From positions 664,147 to 728,146 of the forward strand of contig NZ_JACHNU010000002.1 in NCBI RefSeq assembly GCF_014199525.1: DNA of 64,000 nucleotides, read 5' to 3'. Source of the DNA: Conexibacter arvalis (GTDB taxonomy: Bacteria > Actinomycetota > Thermoleophilia > Solirubrobacterales > Solirubrobacteraceae). Made by a program: the position numbers and the translations under genes. The notes under the pieces were generated by a model that did not search any database, was not told where the DNA came from, and saw only the letters and a program-made list of their open reading frames with translations. This document shows, piece by piece, positions 42,276 through 51,231 of this stretch; within the stretch, counting starts at the first letter, position 1, and each line of letters opens with the position of its first letter.

Positions 42276-43772
42276 TCACGCCTTCGCGCCCACCGCCCCG
42301 ATTCGCTCCCGGCGGTGGATCGTCATCGGGATCCCGTGGAGCGGGCGGATCGTCACGGTCGGGTCGAGCACGATCTTCGAGCCGGGCACGAAGTCGAAGC
42401 GGAAGCGCTGCGCGATCATCGCCGCCAGCAGCGTCGCGTTCAGCATCGCGAAGCCGTGGCCGACGCAGATCCGCCGCCCGCCGCCGAACGGCAGGTAGGA
42501 GAAGCGCGGCCGCCGTCTCGGCTCGTCGCCGAGCCAGCGGCGCGGGTCGTAGCCGGCCGGGTTGGGCCACACCGCCGGGTCGCGGTGGGTCGACCAGATC
42601 GAGACGAAGACGAGCGCGCCGGCGGGGATCCGGCGGCCGCAGACGACGTCGTCCTCGTTCGCGACCCGCTGCACGTGCCAGACCGGCGGGAAGATCCGCA
42701 TCGCCTCCTCGAAGCAGGCGCGCGTCCACGGCAGCCGCTCGGCGTCGTCGGCGGTCGGGACGCGGCCGCCGAGCACCTCGTCGACCTCGGCCTCCATCCG
42801 CTCGCGCGCCTCCGGGTGCTGTGACAGCAGGTAGTACATCCACGAGAGCCCGTGGGCGGTCGTCTCGTGGCCGGCGGCGAGGAAGGTCATCAGCTCGTCG
42901 AGCACCTGCTCGCGGTCCATCCGCTCGCCGGTCTCCTCGTCCTCGGCCTCCATCAGCAGCTTCAGCAGGTCGTCGCGCTCGCCGTGGCCGTGCGCGAGCC
43001 GCTCGTCGATCAGCTCGCGCCCGATCCCGGTCAGCACCTCGGCGCTGCGGATGCCGCTGCGCCAGCGCAGCGGATGGGTGACTCTCGCCGCCTTCTGGAT
43101 GTCGGCGCCGCGCAGGTACTGGCCGACCGAGACGCCGGTCGAGCGGCCGAGCGCCCCGGCCTGGTGGAGCGCGTTGGCGAGCGCCTCGCCGAACTCGGCG
43201 GCGCGGCCGGTGAAGTCGTGGCCGACGAGCGCGCGGCCGACGGTGTCGAGCCCGATCTGGAGGATCTCGGCCGAGACCTCGACCTGCTCGCCGTCGCGGC
43301 GCGTCGCCTCCCACTGGTCGAGCGCGGCGCCGGCCGCGGCGGCCATGTGGTCGGCGAACGGCGCCAGGTGGCGCTTGGCGAACATCGGCTGGACGAGCTT
43401 GCGCTGCCGCTGCCAGAGCGGCCCGGAGCTGGTCACCAGCCCCTTGCCGAGGACCGGCTCCAGCAGCTCGTACTGGTTGGACTTGCGGTAGTTGTCCTGG
43501 TTGGAGACGAGGACCCGTCTGACCGCCTCGGGCCCGCGCACGATCACCAGCCGCTGGCGCGGGAGGTCGAAGAGACAGACGTCGCCGTAGCGGCGCCCGA
43601 CGTCGGCGAGCACCTCCAGCGGCCCCTCCTGGGTGCGGAAGCGGGCCATCCAGCGCAGCAGCTCGGCGCCGCGCGGGCCGGGCGGGAGCGGCGCGGAGGC
43701 CGGGTCGAGCTCGGCGTCGGGCGCGACGGACGGGGCGGGCTGCGGCGCGGCGGCGGGAGAGCTGGCGGTCAT
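42276..43772 (-). CDS. cytochrome P450
   Basis: This 498-residue haem monooxygenase has the I-helix motif AGHETTAHGLSW near residue 295, the ExxR-type helix (CFEEAMRIFPPVW region), and the haem loop PFGGGRRICVGHGFAM with the ligand Cys436. It resembles the bacterial CYP110/CYP102-haem-domain group that oxidises fatty acids and related hydrophobic compounds. The soluble protein needs a separate ferredoxin and reductase, and none is encoded nearby. It is divergent from a subtilase gene with a perfect dyad in the gap. The N-terminus has a Pro/Ala-rich tail of about 35 residues. Confidence 0.95.
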   Translation of the reverse strand: MTASSPAAAPQPAPSVAPDAELDPASAPLPPGPRGAELLRWMARFRTQEGPLEVLADVGRRYGDVCLFDLPRQRLVIVRGPEAVRRVLVSNQDNYRKSNQYELLEPVLGKGLVTSSGPLWQRQRKLVQPMFAKRHLAPFADHMAAAAGAALDQWEATRRDGEQVEVSAEILQIGLDTVGRALVGHDFTGRAAEFGEALANALHQAGALGRSTGVSVGQYLRGADIQKAARVTHPLRWRSGIRSAEVLTGIGRELIDERLAHGHGERDDLLKLLMEAEDEETGERMDREQVLDELMTFLAAGHETTAHGLSWMYYLLSQHPEARERMEAEVDEVLGGRVPTADDAERLPWTRACFEEAMRIFPPVWHVQRVANEDDVVCGRRIPAGALVFVSIWSTHRDPAVWPNPAGYDPRRWLGDEPRRRPRFSYLPFGGGRRICVGHGFAMLNATLLAAMIAQRFRFDFVPGSKIVLDPTVTIRPLHGIPMTIHRRERIGAVGAKA

Positions 43773-43818
43773 GACGGCTCCTGGCGTGCTGGACGGCGGT
43801 GCGAACTCGACAGTTCTC

Positions 43819-43829
43819 GATGTTACATC
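43819..43829. promoter_or_regulatory. GATGT-T-ACATC dyad upstream of the P450 gene
   Basis: A perfect 5+1+5 palindrome lies in the AT-richer part (43805-43850) of the divergent gap, 47-57 bases ahead of the P450 start. It may be a repressor site. The gap otherwise holds no gene. Confidence 0.4.
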
Positions 43830-43980
43830 AAGTCATGTCATCGTCCAGTGTGAGTCCGCGCACGCTTGCGGTTCGAGCGCGCTCCTGCCGACGACAGGGT
43901 TGGACGGCCTTCGGGCGGCCGCGCAAGCGCTGCGGCCCGCGGAGCGGACCGCCTGCCGACGACGAGAGGAGCCCCGAAGA

Positions 43981-46446
43981 ATGGTGAAGAGGACGGCCGC
44001 GGCGCTCGCCGCCGCCATCGGCGCCGCACTGCTGCCGGCGGCGGCGGCGCAGGCGCAGGCGCAACGGCCGCCGATCGATCCCGCCCCGCTGAAGCGGCTC
44101 GCCGCAGACGCGCAGGCAACCCGCGTCGACGCCGCCACCGGCGCCGCCGCGCCGCAGGAGCTGATCGTGCGCTTCGAGCGCGGCGCGACCGCCCGCCAGC
44201 GCGGACTCGCGCGCGACCGCGCCGGCGCCGCGCTGGTCCGCACGCTCGAGCTGCCGCGCACGCAGCTGGTCGCGGTCGACGGCGACCTCGACGCCGCCGT
44301 CGCGCGGGCCGAGCGCCAGCCGGGGGTCGCCTGGGCCGTCCCAAACCGGCGCGCCAGCACGCGCGCGGCGGCGCCGAACGATCCCCGCTTCGGGGAGCTG
44401 TGGGGCCTCCACAACACCGGCCAGAGCGCGACCGACCTGTACGGCAATCACCTCGACGGGTCGCCGGGCGCCGACGTCAACGTGCTCGACGCGTGGGACG
44501 TCACGCGCGGCGCCGGCCAGGTCGTCGCCGTCGTCGACACCGGCGTCGACATGGGACACCCCGACATCGCGCCCAACCTCTGGACCAACCCGGGCGAGAT
44601 CGCCGGCAACGGGATCGACGACGACGGCAACGGCTTCGTCGACGACGTCCACGGCTGGGACTTCGCCCAGCTCGGCCCGATCGGCACCGCCGTCCCCGAC
44701 GACGACCCCGACGACTTCGACGGCCACGGCACGCACGTCGCCGGCACGGTCGCGGCGGCGGCCGGCAACGGCATCGGCGTCGCCGGCGTCGCGCCGGAGG
44801 CGAAGGTGATGCCGGTGCGCGTGCTCGACGCGACCGGCTCGGGCACGTGGGCCGCGATCTTCGACGGGATCCGCTACGCCGCCGAGAACGGCGCGACGGT
44901 CATCAACCTCAGCCTCGGCGGGCCGCTGGAGGATCCGAGCGAGCTGGTCGCGTGGACCGAGGTGTTCGACGACGCCGGTGCCCGCGGGGCGGTCATCGTC
45001 GGCGCCGCCGGCAACGACGCCATCGACGTCGACGAGGTCGGCGACCTCCCCTGCTCGGTGCCGAGCGACCACCTCGTCTGCGTCGCCGCGCTCGACGCCA
45101 CCGGCAAGCTCGACCCCGACTACTCCAACTACGGCGCCGAGAGCGTCGACGTCGGCGCGCCCGGCACCGGCGTCGTCAGCTCGGTCGCGCCCTCGGTTGT
45201 CACGTTCGCGGAGGACTTCACGGACCTGTCGCGCTGGGCGGGCACGCCTGGCTGGGGCGTCGAGACGATCGGCACGCTCCGTCACCTGTCCGACAGCCCG
45301 GGCGGCCCGTACGCGCGCGGCGCCTCCTCGTTCGCGTTCGCGGACCCCGACCTCGCGGGCACCGGCACCTTCGGCTGCTCGTTCTCGTTCGGCTTCCGCG
45401 TCGACGTCGCGACCGGAGACCTGGCGGCCGTCGGGCTGATCGACCGGCCGGCGACCGACCCGGAGTGGAGATTCCTCGCGGCGATCGCCGTGGACCGCGG
45501 CAGCACCGGCGCCGCGACGATCCCGTGGGCGCTCTCGCTCGAAGCGTTCCCCGGGCAGCCCGCGCACGCGCTGGCCGCCGTCGTCGACGAGGAGGATGAC
45601 GGGCAGCAGGGCGACGGCCTCAAGGTCGCGCGCATGCGGTCCCACTGCCGCACCGACGACCGCGCGGCCGCACCCGAGTACGCCACCTACAGCGGCACCT
45701 CGATGGCGGCGCCGCACGTCTCCGGCGTCGCGGCGCTGGTGCGCGCGGCGGCGCCGTGGGCGACGCCGGACGAGGTCGCAGCGGCGATCAAGGCCGGCAC
45801 CGTCCCGACCGCCTCGCTCGCCGGCAGGACCGTCACGGGCGGCCGCGTCGACGCGGCCGCCGCGATCGCGGCGGCGCCGGCGAGACCGGGCGACCCCGGC
45901 GGCGATCCGGGCGATCCCGGCGATCCAGGCGGCCCCGGCGATCCAGGCGGCCCCGGCGATCCAGGCGGCCCCGGCGACCCGGGCGGCCCCGGCAACCCGG
46001 GCGGCCCCGGCAACCCGGGCGGCCCCGGCAACCCGGGCGATCCCGGCAGCGACCCGGGCGGCGGCCCGACCGATCCGGGCGGCCCGACCGACCCCGGCGG
46101 CCCGGTCGACCCGGCTCCGCGGACCGATCCGCCGCTCGTGAGACCGCGGCCGGGCGCGCCGGCGCGAGCGGCCTGCGCCGGCAAGCGCGGGAGAGCGCTC
46201 GCGGCGTGCAAGCTGAACCAGCGCATCATGAAGGCGTGCGGCGCCAAGAAGGGCAGACGGAAGACGCTCTGCGCCAAGCGCATCCGCGCGGTCGCCCGCT
46301 GCGAGGCGCTGCCGAAGCGCGGCAAGAAGGCGAAGGCGAAGCGCGCCGCCTGCATGAAGAAGGCGAAGGCGATCGGCAAGCCGAAGGGCAAGGCCAAGCC
46401 GCAGGGCAAGGCCAAGCCGCGGGCCAAGGCCAAGCCGAAGCGTTGA
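43981..46446 (+). CDS. secreted subtilisin-like serine protease with collagen-like and Lys-rich tail
   Basis: This S8 peptidase of 821 residues has a signal peptide (1-25, cut near AQA), an I9-type inhibitor prodomain (about 55-120), and a catalytic triad of Asp186 ([12 protein letters not shown]), His249 (DGHGTHVAG) and Ser574 ([11 protein letters not shown]). An extra domain of about 150 residues (about 400-560, [14 protein letters not shown]) is inserted between the oxyanion Asn and Ser574. After residue 635 a collagen-like run of G-D-P/G-G-P/G-N-P triplets spans about 65 residues. A Cys/Lys/Arg-rich domain with [19 protein letters not shown] at the end closes the protein, perhaps binding cell-wall polymer or nucleic acid. 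Confidence 0.93.
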   Translation: MVKRTAAALAAAIGAALLPAAAAQAQAQRPPIDPAPLKRLAADAQATRVDAATGAAAPQELIVRFERGATARQRGLARDRAGAALVRTLELPRTQLVAVDGDLDAAVARAERQPGVAWAVPNRRASTRAAAPNDPRFGELWGLHNTGQSATDLYGNHLDGSPGADVNVLDAWDVTRGAGQVVAVVDTGVDMGHPDIAPNLWTNPGEIAGNGIDDDGNGFVDDVHGWDFAQLGPIGTAVPDDDPDDFDGHGTHVAGTVAAAAGNGIGVAGVAPEAKVMPVRVLDATGSGTWAAIFDGIRYAAENGATVINLSLGGPLEDPSELVAWTEVFDDAGARGAVIVGAAGNDAIDVDEVGDLPCSVPSDHLVCVAALDATGKLDPDYSNYGAESVDVGAPGTGVVSSVAPSVVTFAEDFTDLSRWAGTPGWGVETIGTLRHLSDSPGGPYARGASSFAFADPDLAGTGTFGCSFSFGFRVDVATGDLAAVGLIDRPATDPEWRFLAAIAVDRGSTGAATIPWALSLEAFPGQPAHALAAVVDEEDDGQQGDGLKVARMRSHCRTDDRAAAPEYATYSGTSMAAPHVSGVAALVRAAAPWATPDEVAAAIKAGTVPTASLAGRTVTGGRVDAAAAIAAAPARPGDPGGDPGDPGDPGGPGDPGGPGDPGGPGDPGGPGNPGGPGNPGGPGNPGDPGSDPGGGPTDPGGPTDPGGPVDPAPRTDPPLVRPRPGAPARAACAGKRGRALAACKLNQRIMKACGAKKGRRKTLCAKRIRAVARCEALPKRGKKAKAKRAACMKKAKAIGKPKGKAKPQGKAKPRAKAKPKR
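45889..46110. repeat. collagen-like triplet repeat in the subtilase gene
   Basis: A run of Gly-Xaa-Pro / Gly-Asp-Pro codons. Near-identical 18-base units (GGCCCCGGCGATCCAGGC type) recur from about 45925 to 46040. Confidence 0.85.
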
Positions 46447-46489
46447 ACGTCGGGGCCGCTCCGTCGGTGACGGCGAAGCGCTGACGTCC

Positions 46490-46521
46490 GGGGGCGTCGA
46501 ACCGATGAGTTCGACGCCCCC
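46490..46521 (+). terminator. terminator hairpin after the subtilase gene
   Basis: Perfect 13-base arms GGGGGCGTCGAAC (46490-46502) and its complement (46509-46521) flank a 6-base loop, 44 bases past the stop codon. Confidence 0.65.
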
Positions 46522-46562
46522 GCCTCGTCATACGCGTGTCCACTGCCGAGAGGAGCGACGCC

Positions 46563-47051
46563 ATGCTGCAGCGCATCACGCCCAACCTGTGGTTCGACAC
46601 GCAGGCCGAGGAGGCGGCGGCCTTCTACGTGTCGATCTTCCCCGACTCGCGGATCGTCGCGACGACCCACTACACCGACGCCGGCCCGCGCGAGGCGGGC
46701 ATGGTGCTGACGGTCGAGTTCGAGCTGTCGGGCCAGCGCTTCACCGCGATCAACGGCGGGCCCGAGTTCACCTTCGACGAGGCGATCTCCCTGCTGGTCA
46801 ACTGCGAGAGCCAGGACGAGATCGACTACTACTGGGAGCGGCTGCTCTCCGACGGCGGCCAGGAGGGCCCGTGCGGATGGCTGAAGGATCGCTACGGGCT
46901 GTCGTGGCAGGTCGCCCCGGCGGGGATCGAGGAGCTCTTCTCCGACGCCGACCCGGCCCGCGCCGCGCGCGCGATGCGGGCGATGCGGACGATGCGGAAG
47001 TTCGACGTCGCGGCGCTGCGAGCGGCAGCCGACGGCGTGGCGGCGAGCTGA
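46563..47051 (+). CDS. VOC-superfamily (PhnB/3-dmu-9_3-mt) protein
   Basis: This 162-residue protein begins [20 protein letters not shown] and continues [10 protein letters not shown] and [19 protein letters not shown], the signature of the PhnB-like 3-demethylubiquinone methyltransferase-fold group in the glyoxalase/VOC superfamily. Most members are uncharacterised. ATG 46563 is preferred over GTG 46536 because AGAGGAG lies eight bases upstream. It stands alone downstream of a terminator. Confidence 0.88.
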   Translation: MLQRITPNLWFDTQAEEAAAFYVSIFPDSRIVATTHYTDAGPREAGMVLTVEFELSGQRFTAINGGPEFTFDEAISLLVNCESQDEIDYYWERLLSDGGQEGPCGWLKDRYGLSWQVAPAGIEELFSDADPARAARAMRAMRTMRKFDVAALRAAADGVAAS

Positions 47052-47162
47052 GCGGCATCGCGCGCCGAACGGCGTCGCGGCGCCCCGCGCCCGCGGCGGA
47101 GCGGCAGGCGACCGGCGCGCGGCCGATCGCCGGCTCTCCAGCGGCAACGGCGCGCTCGCCCC

Positions 47163-47948
47163 TCAGCCGGCGAGCTCGTCGAGCGTCCGGCCGCTGAGGA
47201 CCGACTCCGGGCGCTCGGCGACGACGTCGGAGCCGGGGCGGGCGTCGCCGTCGCGGCGCTTGACCAGCAGCCACTGCTGGCGGCCCGATCTGTCGGCGCG
47301 GGTGCGCTGGAGCGCGAAGCCGCCGCGCAGCTTCTCGCCGTGGAGCACGAAGACGGCGTGGCCGCGCGCGAGCGCCTCCGGCCACGGGACGCGGCCGCCC
47401 TGCTCGTAGCCGCCGCGGTCCCAGACGATCGCGTGGCCGTCGCCGAGCGGCCCCTCGGCCTCGTCGCCGTCGAGCGGGTGGTCGGGGACCTCGATCGCCA
47501 TCCGCTTCGCCGCCGGGTCGAGCGACGGCCCCTTCGGCAGCGCCCACGAGCGCATCACGCCGTCGACCTCCAGCCGCAGGTCCCAGTGGCGCGATCTCGC
47601 CTGGTGCTCCTTCACGACGAAGCGGCCGGCGACGACGCCGCGGATCGCGAACTGCTCGTGGCCCTCGGCTCTGACGGCGTCGGCGGCGACGTCGTCGACG
47701 CGGGCGCCGGGCGGCCCTTCGCGCAGGAAGCCGAGCAGCCGCTCGACCGCCTCGGCGGGCCCCTCGGCGTGGACGAGCACCGTCGCGCCGTCGTCGTCGC
47801 CCGCGACCGGGCGACGGACCCAGCCGAGCACGCCCAGCTCGCGCGCCCGCGCGACGGTCGCGTCGCGGAAGCCGACCTCCTGCACCTGCCCGCGCACGGT
47901 CGCGCGGACCGCGCGCTCCGGCTTCGCTCTGCGCGCCGTCGCGCCCAT
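47163..47948 (-). CDS. acylphosphatase-like / LigD 3'-phosphoesterase fusion
   Basis: This 261-residue protein joins two known folds. Residues 12-100 match acylphosphatase (VRGQVQEVGFRDATVARARE, then GWVRR). The catalytic Arg of VGFR is kept, but the usual Asn of GWVRN is Arg here, so acylphosphatase activity is doubtful. Residues 103-240 match the 3'-phosphoesterase domain of bacterial LigD (FVVKEHQARSRHWDLRLEVD, SWALPKGPS, VWDRGGYEQ), with the metal-binding His and Asp residues in place. The role may be 3'-end cleaning in DNA repair, with the first domain used for binding. No Ku or ligase gene is in the window. Confidence 0.88.
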   Translation of the reverse strand: MGATARRAKPERAVRATVRGQVQEVGFRDATVARARELGVLGWVRRPVAGDDDGATVLVHAEGPAEAVERLLGFLREGPPGARVDDVAADAVRAEGHEQFAIRGVVAGRFVVKEHQARSRHWDLRLEVDGVMRSWALPKGPSLDPAAKRMAIEVPDHPLDGDEAEGPLGDGHAIVWDRGGYEQGGRVPWPEALARGHAVFVLHGEKLRGGFALQRTRADRSGRQQWLLVKRRDGDARPGSDVVAERPESVLSGRTLDELAG

Positions 47949-48117
47949 CGTCAGTTCCGCCCCTTCGCCGCGCTGTCCATGTCGGTAAGAGTGGCGGATG
48001 GCACGGCGCTCATCGCCCGGCGAGCAGCGGGCGGGCGCCTGCTTCGCGCGCGGCGAGCGGCGACGTGACGATCTCCGTCAACCGCCGGCGCCGGCCGGGT
48101 AGCCTGCGCGGCCGCAC

Positions 48118-48360
48118 ATGGACTGCCTCTACTGCAACTACATAGACATCTCCGAGACGGCCGTCGGCGTCTGCCGCTGCGGCGCCGGACTCTGCCGTCA
48201 GCACCTCACCGAGCAGCTCGCCTCCCGTGACGAGCTGCGGACGATCGGCTCGGTCACCCGCACGATCCAGCGCGGCCCGACCGAGCGGCGCCTGCTCTGC
48301 CCCGCCTGCGCCGCCACCGACGGCGCCCGCACCGCGCGGGCGCTCAACGTCGTCGACTGA
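48118..48360 (+). CDS. DUF2180 small zinc-ribbon-like protein
   Basis: This 80-residue protein has four cysteine pairs or close ligands (CLYCNY, VCRCGAGLCRQHL, LLCPACA), as in DUF2180. It is probably a metal-binding protein, with Cys and His making one or two zinc sites. Function is unknown. It is convergent with the sulfotransferase-like gene, with a 28-base palindrome between. Confidence 0.8.
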   Translation: MDCLYCNYIDISETAVGVCRCGAGLCRQHLTEQLASRDELRTIGSVTRTIQRGPTERRLLCPACAATDGARTARALNVVD

Positions 48361-48380
48361 GCGCCGCCGCCCGGAAGGAG

Positions 48381-48408
48381 CGGCGCCGCGCGTCGACGCG
48401 CGGCGCCG
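48381..48408. terminator. 28-bp perfect palindrome between convergent genes
   Basis: CGGCGCCGCGCGTC and its exact complement form a fully symmetric 28-base sequence between the DUF2180 and sulfotransferase-like stop codons. It could serve as a terminator for both. Confidence 0.5.
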
Positions 48409-48421
48409 TGCCCGCCCCTGG

Positions 48422-49129
48422 TCAGGAGGCGGCGTCGGGGTGGGTGTCGGCCCACCAGCCGTTCAGCGCCTGCAGCGAGCCGCCGATCAGCATGTCCTTG
48501 AAGCCCTGCGTGTCGTTGACGTGCGGGAGCGGCTCGGACGGCACCGGCACGCCGAGCGCCTCGCAGATCGGCTCCCAGCCGTCGGAGGGCTGCCAGATCA
48601 CGAGGCGGTCGGCCGGGACGTGGGCCTTCACCTCCTCGTTCCAGCGCTCCATCGCCGCGATCAGCGACTCGCGGTCGTGGTGGTTGCCGGCGTAGGGGCC
48701 GTACTGCTCGAAGGAGATGCTGGCGACGACGTCCATGTAGCGGCGCCAGAGCGGGTCGACGTGGTAGCGGGCGCGCAGCACGTGGGCCATCACCGAGTCG
48801 CCGTAGAACATCGCGTAGACGGTCTCGCGCATCGACGCCTCCCACGCGTTGCCGTCGCGCACGCTCAGCAGCACCTTCGCGTCCGGGTAGACCTCCATCA
48901 GCTCTCTGTAGAAGAAGGCCGACGGCCAGTCGACCGTCGTCACGTAGCCGTCGAAGATCGCCGCCCAGTCGGCCTTGCCGTCGCGTGCCGCCTCCCACAG
49001 CGGGACGCTCTTCTCGAGGTCGGACATCATGTCGCGCATGTGGTAGCAGCGGCCGATGCCCAGCATCTCCAGCGCGACCATCTGCGTCGTGGTCGCGGTG
49101 CGGGCGACGCCGGCTCCGATCAGCTTCAT
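48422..49129 (-). CDS. sulfotransferase-family protein (Sulfotransfer_4)
   Basis: This 235-residue protein has the shape of the sulfotransferase family 4 (annotated as NAD-dependent epimerase-like in some databases). KLIGAGVARTATTTQMVALE carries the phosphosulfate-binding loop, ARDGKADWAAIFDGYVTTVD follows, and LLSVRDGNAWEASM carries the 3'-phosphate-binding Arg/Ser region. The acceptor is unknown. ATG 49129 is preferred over an upstream GTG because AAGGAG is well spaced. It stands alone. Confidence 0.82.
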   Translation of the reverse strand: MKLIGAGVARTATTTQMVALEMLGIGRCYHMRDMMSDLEKSVPLWEAARDGKADWAAIFDGYVTTVDWPSAFFYRELMEVYPDAKVLLSVRDGNAWEASMRETVYAMFYGDSVMAHVLRARYHVDPLWRRYMDVVASISFEQYGPYAGNHHDRESLIAAMERWNEEVKAHVPADRLVIWQPSDGWEPICEALGVPVPSEPLPHVNDTQGFKDMLIGGSLQALNGWWADTHPDAAS

Positions 49130-49261
49130 CAGCACAGCTCCTTGTGGCGGGGACGGACCGTTCGCGCCTGGGCCGTGCGGCGCGCCGCCATTCTCGCGAA
49201 CGCGCCGTCGGGACGGCGGGCGGGCCGGCGGGACGGGCGCCGACGCGGGCGGGGCGGCCGG

Positions 49262-50350
49262 TCAGCCGGGCTCGCCGCCGACGCGGCGCAGCAGCTCCGC
49301 GAGGTCGCGCCAGCCGGCGTCGGCGTCCTCGTCGCGGCCGTGCGGGGCGCGGAACCAGCCGAGCAGCTCGCCGACGTCGCCGAGGTCCCAGCGCAGGCGG
49401 AAGAGGTCGAGCAGCTCCCGCCGCGGCCGGTGGCCGGTCAGCCGCTCGTACAGGTCGAGGTCGGCGTCGTCGCGCACGACGCTCCACAGGTCGCGCTCGG
49501 GCACCGCGAGCCCGACGGTGTCCCAGTCGATCAGCCGCAGCTGCCCGTCGGGCGCGACGATCAGGTTGCCGGGATGGGGTTCGCCGTGGGTGACGACGAC
49601 GGCCGGCCGCTCCTCGACCAGCTCCGCGACCTGACGGTCGTAGCCGGCGAGCACCGTCCGCAGGCGCGGCGCCGCGGCGGCGAGCGCGGCCCGCGCCGGC
49701 TCCGCGTACGGCCCGCCCGACCGCGCGGCGCCCGGCGCGCTCCGCGCCGGCGTGGCATCCGGGGCGCCCGACCGCGGGGCGTCTGGCGCGGCATCCGGCC
49801 CGCCCGACCGCGCGGCGCCCGGCGCGGAGTCCAGCTCGCCGAGCGCGCGCTCCAGCGTCGCGCGCGCCGGCGGGTCCCACGGGATCCGCGGCGTCCGCGG
49901 CGGCGCCGGCATGCGGTGCAGCGACGCCAGCAGCTCGATCGTCGCCCGGCGCTCGGCCGGCGTGCGCTCCTGCGCGAAGCTGCCGGCGCTCCCCTCGACG
50001 TGCTCGAAGACGCTCAGCGCATAGCCGGCGCCGAGCGCGACGACCGTCTCGCCGTCGCGCGCCGGCTCCGGCGCGACGACCGCCGCGACGCCCGCGTCGC
50101 GCAGCGCCCGCGCGGTCGCCATCGCCCGCCGCAGCCCGTCGAGCGCCGCCTCCGCGCCGTCGCCGGAGACCGGCTTGCTGTCCAGCGCCGCGACCGACAG
50201 GAACCAGCGGCGCCCGTCGGCGCCCTTGGCGCGCCAGTGGTGGTCGCCGAAGCCGACGGGGGCGTACTCGAGCCGCCGCGCCTCGATCCCCCAGCGGCGC
50301 AGCGCCTCGGCCACCGCCGCGTCGGTGAGGTCGTCGGGCCGCGAGCGCAC
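49262..50350 (-). CDS. aminoglycoside-phosphotransferase-family kinase
   Basis: This 362-residue APH-fold protein has VTHGEPHPGNLI (Brenner loop with the catalytic Asp replaced by Glu) and LIDWDTVGLAVPERDLW (metal-binding Asp). The Glu in place of the usual Asp (HGDxxxxN) is a notable change and may lower or alter activity. An Ala/Gly/Pro-rich insert at about 175-220 is encoded by a GC repeat. Substrate is unknown and antibiotic resistance should not be assumed. GTG at 50350. Confidence 0.82.
   Translation of the reverse strand: MRSRPDDLTDAAVAEALRRWGIEARRLEYAPVGFGDHHWRAKGADGRRWFLSVAALDSKPVSGDGAEAALDGLRRAMATARALRDAGVAAVVAPEPARDGETVVALGAGYALSVFEHVEGSAGSFAQERTPAERRATIELLASLHRMPAPPRTPRIPWDPPARATLERALGELDSAPGAARSGGPDAAPDAPRSGAPDATPARSAPGAARSGGPYAEPARAALAAAAPRLRTVLAGYDRQVAELVEERPAVVVTHGEPHPGNLIVAPDGQLRLIDWDTVGLAVPERDLWSVVRDDADLDLYERLTGHRPRRELLDLFRLRWDLGDVGELLGWFRAPHGRDEDADAGWRDLAELLRRVGGEPG
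49690..49825. repeat. imperfect repeat in the APH-like gene
   Basis: Related blocks of GCCCGACCGCGCGGCGCCCGGCG type recur irregularly and encode an Ala/Pro/Ser/Gly loop without breaking the frame. Confidence 0.6.
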
Positions 50351-50462
50351 GCCGCCACGCTAGCGCGCACGCGCCGCGCGTGCGGTCGGACGCCCGCGCC
50401 GTCAGCCGCCCCCTCGTGCCGACGCCCCGCGTGCCGCACAGGCGCGGCGCCTGCCGCTCCCC

Positions 50463-51050
50463 TCAGACGCCCGCCAGCGCGGCCGCCGCCTCCTCCAGCC
50501 GGTCGTCGCCCCAGAACAGGCGCTCGCCGACGGCGATCGTCGGGATGCCGGTGATCCCGCGCCGCACGGCGTCGTCGGTCGCGGCCCGCAGCCGGTCCTT
50601 GATCTCCTGCTCGCCGAGGCGCCGGCCGATCGCCGCGCGGTCGAGCCCCGCCTCCTCGGCCGCGTCGAGCACGACCTCGACGTCGGAGAGGTCGCGCCCG
50701 AGCCCGAGCCCCTGACGGAAGGCGGCGAGCGAGAACTCGCGCAGCCGGCCGTGCTCGGCGGCCGCCAGCGCGGCGCGCGGCGCGGCGATCGAGTAGGTCC
50801 CTCTCGGCCAGTCGCGCGGCCATCTCAACGGCAGGCCAAGGTCGCCCGCCCGCGCGCGGCACCGCTCCATCTCGGCGTCGCGCGCCGGCCCCGCTCTCCA
50901 CGACCACGGCACCTTGCCGATCTCGTGGAGCAGCGCGCCGAAGAGGATCGGCTGCCAGCGCACGCGCCCCGGCAGCACCTGCTCGACGCGGTGGGCGCTG
51001 AAGTACGCGTACGGCGAGGTGAAGTCGTAGTAGAAGACCGGCTCGGACAT
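50463..51050 (-). CDS. DsbA-family / 2-hydroxychromene-2-carboxylate-isomerase-like protein
   Basis: This 195-residue protein has the DsbA-like thioredoxin fold found in HCCA isomerases and kappa-class GST. VFYYDFTSPYAYFSAHRVEQ starts the fold, and the cis-Pro loop is in GITGIPTIAV. The catalytic position is Ser (DFTSPYA), not the CxxC of oxidases, which fits a glutathione- or thiol-dependent isomerase. Substrate unknown. ATG at 51050; a divergent trehalase gene starts 181 bases away. Confidence 0.85.
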   Translation of the reverse strand: MSEPVFYYDFTSPYAYFSAHRVEQVLPGRVRWQPILFGALLHEIGKVPWSWRAGPARDAEMERCRARAGDLGLPLRWPRDWPRGTYSIAAPRAALAAAEHGRLREFSLAAFRQGLGLGRDLSDVEVVLDAAEEAGLDRAAIGRRLGEQEIKDRLRAATDDAVRRGITGIPTIAVGERLFWGDDRLEEAAAALAGV

Positions 51051-51231
51051 CGCGGCGGTTCACCGTGCCTCTCTGGTCGTGCTGCGGCGGCGCCGCCCAG
51101 TCTGACCGCCGGGCCGCGCCGGCACCCCCGGTAGCGCCGCAGGGGCGATTCGCGCCAACTTCCGGTGAGACACGGCGCGGGCGCCGCCGGCGGGGCATCC
51201 TCGTCGCAACGCCGCGACGGAAGGGACCGGG

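Noticed and set aside
49262-50350. Aminoglycoside resistance gene
   Set aside because: APH-fold kinases are a broad family, the catalytic Asp is replaced and there is no resistance context.
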